Source of the DNA: Siphonodentalium dalli
Taxonomy: Eukaryota; Mollusca; Scaphopoda; Gadilida; Siphonodentaliidae
Length of the DNA: 64,000 nucleotides
Direction of reading: 5' to 3'
Assembly (NCBI GenBank): GCA_032622095.1
Contig: CP136065.1
Coordinates: 154,445,577-154,509,576 of the forward strand
Both the position numbers and the translations under genes were made by a program. The notes under the pieces were generated by a model. That model worked only from the letters and a program-made list of their open reading frames with translations, was not told where the DNA came from and made no database searches. Below are positions 51,112 to 59,364 of this stretch, piece by piece. Positions within the stretch are counted from its first letter, which is position 1. Each line of letters begins with the position of its first letter.

Positions 51112-54100
51112 CTTAAAATTGAAGGCGACTTCGATTTCGCCTTAGAGCGACGATAGGGCGAAGTCAGCGACAGTAAGGCGAAAATCTCGCCTGAGTCGCC
51201 TTGTGAGCTGAGGCCTGCCTAATGATTATCAATATTTATGAGCATTAGCAGTAAAAACAGTAAAAAAAATAAATATCAATAAAAAGATTAGGGTCGGCGG
51301 GTTATTTTTAGGGTCGGTCGATGTACGGAAACATAATATCTTTTTTATTTGCCCTTAGTAATTTAGAACACAATTACTAATTGTAACAAGAGCATGAGGA
51401 TCAGCTAATCATTTTCTTAATTGCAGTCATCGACTTCATGTTCTAGGTCTACAAGTCACTTTTCGCACATTACATATCAAATGTATATGTTAGAGCACAA
51501 TATTTTGCACACTAAAAATGTCCAATAGATATCTATGGATATGTTGGCAATAACATTTATATTCTTCAGAATATAATTAACACTGTGTATCAGGAAACGA
51601 GGGGGGCACTCAAAAGAAAGATTGTTCATTGACAACTAAACACTAGTTCAAATTCAATGGGCTGTTTATTAATATAAATAACCAATATAACTAAGTGTGA
51701 ACAAAATAAATTTGTCAAAAAGGTGGAGGGCAATAACCGCCACAAGGCAATGATTACTATCCATATTCATAGTTTTCTTTCAAATTTTTTTTTTCTCAAG
51801 TTTTTTTGTCATAACATCAGGCATCAAAATAAGAATGCTCAACGTGGCTCTTTTCATTCAATTTGGCCTGAGAACCAAAACCTTTTTTTGCCTTAAGGAG
51901 AAATGTTTAGCACATTTCATAAAATGTGAAGTTCATACAGTATGTCATTGAGTGTCTGAAACAGTGTAATTGAGTTTCAAACTAATAAGATTGCAGGTTT
52001 AATTTGGGACAATTTGATACATTTTGTCAGATTCATTAGAATTTAATATTCAAAGTAACACTTAGAAAATAATTCTTCTCCCGCGCTAAATTGAGTGCTG
52101 TGTGTCAGGCCACACAGTCAATGTTTCGGTTTTCAAACTATTTTTTTCTAAAATGCATGCAGTTGGGATTTGTTTTTAATACTTTATCTTCGATGACTCT
52201 TATCAAACACCACATGACAAGGTAACTTAGTGGTAAGACATGAATTGTCTCAAACCTTGAAGATCAGGTCTCAAAACTTGAAGATCAAAATCAGTGATTT
52301 TTTCATTAATTATAACAAGCTTTATTTGCAAATGTCATTAAATTCTTGTGTCGCGTTAGATATCCTCCCCCCATTCACATTTTGAAAATGCCATCCATTG
52401 AGATAGAATCTAGGGATCTCTCAACCAATCCGAGTCACTATTTTGGAGGCGAATTAGGGACAGTTTATCAGTATTAACATTTAGAATTCCAATAAATATA
52501 TGTTATTGTAATGGTGCTGATGCTATCTAAAGAACCCCAATTGAGTTAAATAGAGTTCAGCTGATTAAATTTGTTAATAATTCTTCCAATAAGTCGTGGC
52601 ACCATGAATAACATTTTATTATTAAATATTTTCAGCGGTGACTAAAATATTAAAAAAAAAATCATGTGGGGGTTTTGGGCGGGCTTGAGAACAGAAACAT
52701 CAACTTTGTGGCCTTAATCAGAATAAAAGCCATAAAACTTTTTTTGATGTAAAATCCTGAAATCAATGTAAAATTTAGTTTTAACTGCAGACTACGAGTT
52801 ATCTCGAACTTTTTTCATGTGATTGAATGTGAGTAGCCAGTGAACTTGTTATACAAAAATACTCAAAATATAATTTTTAGGGTTTCATTGAATTTGCCAT
52901 TTTTTGCCACAAGTTGCCAGAATTGTTATATAAAATTTAATTAGCTTCTTGAATGCCTAAAATATTGTAGAAGACCAATAAAATTTGTCACCTTAAACAC
53001 AGACATGTCGCTTTGAACAAGTTCTCTGTAATAATTAAATCAGAAATCAGGCCATTGTGAATTAAATTTACCGTACTTGAGATATAGAGCTACCCTTTTT
53101 TACAAAATAATTATCTTCCTCTTTCGATTCAAAACAAAATAATTGAAAACTATAGTTTAAAATAGACTTTTAACAGATTTTAACAGCCTTAGATAGGTGT
53201 AATATACTGAATATCTGAGTTTACGTCATGGTTGTTTTACAGCAGTCTGGTTAAGGACTTTGTCAACCCATTTTCCCCAAAATTTGACGGGAGTAAAACT
53301 AACGGATTCTGTGGATTTATATTAGTTATCACAGTAACCAAGCCAGTGGATGCACCATTTTAAGAGTATAATTCATGATGGATTACCTTAGAAAAACAAA
53401 ATGTCAACTTTATAGAGGTTTAAAAAAAAAAAAAAAATTTCGAACCCAAATCCAACAAACGCAAAGTCCATATCTAAGAAAAAAATATTAGGAATGTCTG
53501 TGTGCTGAACACTGAAGAATGACGAACAATAAAAATATTCATATTTACCAAACGTTCTTTGAAAAATATACTCAGAACCACTTGTTTACAAATGGTAGAT
53601 TTACTTTCTCAGTAATTATGTCTGGAAGATGACACTTGATGGGTGGATTATGGGTCACCTTGTGCCCAGTGTTGCTGGGATTGTTATTAGCCTGTGTGCC
53701 AGCCTGTGGCCACTGGACGGTAAGGCATTATTCCATGATTGGTGACCTATTTAGTGGTTACAGGGTGGTGTGCCAAACTGAAGCTCAAGAAGTTATTTTA
53801 TCAACTCACCACTGTCAATAGTTAACCAATTGCTGCCAGCTCCCAGTTGGCCATGTTGGGGAAGTAATTCTATCATTTGTTAACAACTGGTTCTAAGTAC
53901 ATTTTTCAAAGAACACTTGGTAAATGAATAGTTTTATTGTTCATCATTCTTCACAGTATTCAGTACACATTTCCATATTTTTTTCTTAGAAATTGATTTT
54001 GTTTTTGTTGGATTTGGGTGAGAACAAATATTTTTTAAAACCTCTATAAAGTTCACATTTTATATTTCTAAGATAATCCACCATGACTTATACTGTTAAA

Positions 54101-57100
54101 ATGGTGCATCCATGGGTTTGGTTGCTGTGATTACTAATAAAAGTGAGCACAATCCATTATTTGGACTCCCATCAAATTTGGGTTGAAAATGGGTTAGCAA
54201 AGACCTTAAAACATTCTTATCATGACCAGCATGCAAAGTGAATTAACCATGTTACAATGCTCGAGAATATTGACCCTTTGTTTACTAAATCTTCATTGAC
54301 AAGTAGTTCCCATAGCAATGTTCAGATAACAAGTTCAACAAATTATCACTAAGGTCATTTATTGAACTTATTATCTGAACATTTCCCTCCAATAAATAAG
54401 ACTTAGGACTTCTGCACTTGTATTAGCTTTCCGTCTTATCTCATCTGCTCCAAACATTCATCCAAATTAATAATAGACAATTCCAATGCAAACTTTTTCG
54501 AGTGAATGGGACATTCAGTACAGAAAGGGTTAACTCTTCCATGACTGGAGCTTCGTGAACTTTTGCGAAAACCCTGTGCCAATGCATTCTCTTATATATG
54601 CGAGTCTCCCATGGGAGCCTCGCATATATGAGAATACATTGGCCTAACAATATTTACCTCGACCTTGTAAGCCAGTGCGAGACTCGCATATTTAAGAGAA
54701 TGCCCTGGCACAGGATCTTTTAATACCAGCGCAGCTCCCGCCATGATAGTGTTAAAGAAACATTTCAGAGTTATACTTATCATTGTTCCTTTCTGTGCGG
54801 AAATATATTCAACATTTAACACTGAGCAAAACAAATGTTAGTACACAATATAATGTTAAGAGAGATGTTAACTTGATAAAACGAAGTGCAGCTGCTGCAT
54901 CGCAGAACTGAAATGTGCCCAACTTCTTGTCTCGCGATACCTTAAACTGATTGAGTATCTTCCTGCCGCGTGCGCTTGAAGCGCTTGTCCACGAGCAATT
55001 AAACTCTTGCATGTCACTCCAGTTGCCCATGTCAGCATCATTCCAATTTCTCTGAGACTCAATCCATGAATCTGCCTATATAGCAAAAGGACCAAAATGA
55101 AGGACCATTTAGTACATTTAAAACTTGAACCTAATCTCACTTGTAGTCATACTTTACTTGAAGCGAAGAACAGGATAACAGCATAACAGGGCTTAAAATC
55201 TAACGAGAATCAGAATCATGATTCTCAGTGATTCTCGTAAAAGCAGCCGATTCGCTGTAGAAGTGCTATGTTTTGAATCCCGCAATTTAAATTTTTTTTA
55301 TTTTAAGGCTTGCAGTTGAAACTTATCACCATGATATTTCAAAGAGTCAAACTTGTGTGACAAAAGTAATGAATAGGCCAGATATTGTTTCTACTGGTAA
55401 TTATACAAGGCCTTATGTGTTGTTTGATTCATGGAAGGCATACATGTCTCCAATAGCTCCAATTTGTTTTATTTGAACAAATAACATTCCGTATACGCTT
55501 TCCAATATTGAGAATATCCAACTTCTAGGATTATTTGACAAAAAGGTCCTTAATATTGATTAACTTTCACATAATTGAACCTCTGATCCTTCAATAAATT
55601 TGGAACTGTCCATTGTTCAAGACCAAATGTCAGCCTGAATATACACCACTACTTCAAAGATGAAAAAAGCAATTTTCTTTATAAACATTTTTGAACAATC
55701 TAATTTTTTAATTTGTTTGAACAATCAATAGTGCCAAGTATGATTGACAATATATTTCCATATACCATTTTTGCATGAATCAATGAAATTGAAACTCAGA
55801 ACTGGAACATTTCTCATCAAACCAACCAATCAGTCACCGAGAAAAATTGCTTTTGAAAGTCACTAGTTCCAAGTAATTATGACGAGTAAAAGCCAAGTAT
55901 TCATGTATATGATTCGCTATACTGCATACCTTGTCATGCTTCATTTACAGTCAGAACAGAAATGACATGGAATTTTCGGATTTTACATTTTTAGCCTAAT
56001 ACTTTCTGAACGTAATAAAATACATCATCGGGCAGTCACAAACTGACACCAAGCTCTGTCAATAGTTCAGCCTCGCCAGGAATGCAGAACCATCACAAAT
56101 ACATACCAGTACATATAATGAAAAATATCCCAAAATGTACAGGAACGATAATCATGAAAAGCTTGTCCATTTTTTTATTTTTAAATCAAGAATACCCATA
56201 TTCTGTTTGAAATGCTCAATAAAATAAATTCAATGCAGATGTTAAAAGTTCAGTGTGCCATGGCCTGTGTAAATTTTTCAAGATTATCCCTCACTATAAA
56301 GGATTGCCAGCTAGCAACAGAAAGGAAGTTATCAGCAATTTGCATCCATTTTTTTTAAATTTAAATTTAGAAAATTAATTAACCTTATTTCATGCAATTG
56401 AGTAACTTACTCCTAGGTTGATAAACACAAATAATTATGCCAAATATTGTCCATCAATTGTTTACTCTTCACTTCATAGCTGAAAAGACTGCATAGAGAC
56501 ATCTGTCTCTTCGGCAATAAAGAACAACACATGCCACAAATACATCTAACTACTAGTAACAAAAGCAGACAATGTAAATGGCATTGGACACTCGCAAGGT
56601 CGGCAAGGAACATTCATGCTTAAGGGTGGGATATTAAACAAGGGATATATTAATCGATTCCCTGAAATTAAAATTCAATTCTAACAGCTTTGTGAAAAGC
56701 GATGGTATGGTCATGAGCGATTTGACCAAAAGTCGAAAACGGATTATATTGTGACACTTCTGTATTTTTTCTTTCTTCAGAGTCAGAAATGGGTCACTTA
56801 CTTTCTTTGCATTCTGAGCATTCCAGTTGGCTTCGTTATTGTCTTGCCAATTTGAATTGGGCTGCTTTGGACGTGCAATAGGGTTCCAACTAGCATTATT
56901 TGCTGTATCACCCCAACCGGCTGCTTGGGCCTGCAAAATGTATTTAATTGTTTAACCCTGAAAATGGTCATTCTGAAAACTTATCAGAATTAATCCACAT
57001 TTTAAGGGAGTTTGACTCGCTATATCCTGAAAGAAGAATTGCAGGGTAAATACCACAAAGAGAAACTGACTAACTACAACAACAAAACTACTAAACACCA

Positions 57101-59332
57101 TGCAACAACGTAATAATGCAAACATATTACAAAACAGAAGGAACAGGGATAAATGAAAATCTCAATTCCTGGCCAGGAACTAATATTATGTTTTGTTCTT
57201 TTCCTGAACAAAAATTAAGGGTGCACCTATTACTTTGAATAGTCAAGAACAAGGAGAAATAACAAATTTGTTAAGTTTCATGGAAATCTGGTACAAGGCC
57301 AAGCAGATGGGAGTGTTTAGCTGATTTATCTAGTAACACTGGCTTCAAATGAGTGCTTGGTGACAGTGATGTGACAGGCAAACAAGCATGATGCCAAAAT
57401 TTAGCTCATTTATCACATGTTAAAGTTAGGGCTGGCACACTATTGCAATCTGTATATTCACTATATTGAATTTTTTTTATTGAGCACTACAAACTACTAA
57501 GAATTGTAAACTTGCAATATAAATATAACAGAATTAGATAAAAGTTCTTTGTGGATTATCTTCTCATCATATATACAATGTGTCTTTTTCAACATTATTT
57601 ACATACAAAATGTGTATCTGATTTATCTGCATTCTCGTCATAGCAAAACTATTTAACTTGATGACTGCCCAAAAAATACCTTGCTTGCATGTGACTAATA
57701 TTTTGAGAAAATATTGATTCTTTCTGAAAAATATTCTTCAGTAACATCTGAGACCAGTTAAGTGATTACATCACCAAATGAAAAAAAAAATCCATCAAAC
57801 TGCATCAGATATCAATTAACCCTTTACCCAACAAACCGGCCAAATAAAGCTTCAACAGCCTAAATTATCTTCGGTCTGTCTCAATAGAACCATATAAATA
57901 TGGATATCATTGGAACCGGCTCCTTGACCACATTGTGATAGTTACAGTTATACCCTGTGCCAATGCATTCTCTTATATATGCGAGTCGACCATAGGTCGC
58001 CTCGCATATATAAGAGAATGCATTGGCCTAAAAAAAATCTTTTTTTAACACTTTTTACCATTTTTTCTTACAATCTTTAACAATTTTATAATTTTTAATG
58101 TGTTAAGCTAATGCATTCTCTTATATATGCGAGGCGACCTATGGTCGACTCGCATATATAAGAGAATGCATTGGCACAGGGCCCTTCTGTTGGGTAAAGG
58201 GTTAAACACAAGAAAACATGAAGGTATAAATAGAACAATTCTCAATGAAGTAATGCCAAACACAAAACTAAAAGGTGGATTTTGAAAAGACTTCATACAC
58301 TGAGTAATTAAACTATATCATAGTTTTTGTTTTTAGTTACCTCAGATGGCTTAAGGGGAAGACATGTCAAGGTACAAAATTCATTTGAAATAAAAAACTG
58401 CCTCAATCACAAATCCAATTACGCAATTATTCTGCATAATATAGCAAATTAAAAAAAATTAATTAATTAATAATTCAAGAAAGCATGAAGCAGAGCTCGG
58501 TAAGATGAAGCCAAATTTGATATATATCTATATTTAAACATGAGAAAAGAAAAATCTTATTAGTAAACAAAAGATGAAATTTTGATCATTCCGTAGTATG
58601 TAGTTGCTCCATCCTGAAATGATTGCATGACTTATTCAATCCAAGTTTTATTTGATATATTAGGGAATGATTGATAAATACCCAATTGTCACCTCTATTA
58701 GTGCCACAGCTGACATTAGCTAGTTTAGCCTTAAGAATTCAGTTATCATGAGTGTGTCCAAACCCAGGGGGTTGTCATCAATTTTTTTTCAAGTTTAGCT
58801 TGTTTTATCAGGGCACTTGAGGCTTCCATGAATATGTTCAGTATGCTCATCCCATTTTAAAATAATTTCCACCAATTCATACAGAATTAGCTAGTATTTT
58901 TTATAGGATTTCTTGTTGTGGGATCCCATCGTCATGGAATCCCAATAAGAAATTTATTTGCACAAGAAATTAAATGTTTCTTTGTTTGGCCTAAAATCCA
59001 ATGGAAGTTCTTTAAATTTTCAATTTTGTTTTTCTAATTATAGTATACAGGCATGTCCAATCTGGTTGACCTTGGCACTAAAAGAGTTCCGAAAAAACAA
59101 AGCATTGCCATTGCAGGAAAAATCAACATTGCTTACCTGCTGTTGGGCATTGGCTGCCCAGATACTGGTGCCATCATCATTTACACGGTTCATTGGTCCT
59201 GGATCTCCCCATCCATTGGGATTGGGGCCCGGGGGGCGAGCCTGTTGTGTTTTGTTCCATTCAGCTTCGGAAGTGGGTGGACACGGTGGAGGCGGCTGCA
59301 TGGCCCCGGGTGGTGGTGGTGGTTGATGTTGT

Positions 59333-59364
<32 letters not shown>

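Larger units (their letters stand above)
48517..54940 (-). other. longest TNRC6 intron (C/D), repeat-rich
   Basis: It holds the split GGCCAAA-ended element with its hAT-like insertion. Imperfect inverted copies of about 450 bp lie at 53395-53640 and 53850-54180 around 53636-53850 (TGAACACTGAAGAATGACGA against TCATCATTCTTCACAGTATT). It also holds the two abutting TTAA elements. No additional exon was recognised. Confidence 0.6.

Noticed and set aside
53636-53821. 61-residue frame with a signal-peptide-like Leu-rich start
   Set aside because: It lies in the loop of an imperfect inverted-repeat element in a TNRC6 intron; composition alone is not support.
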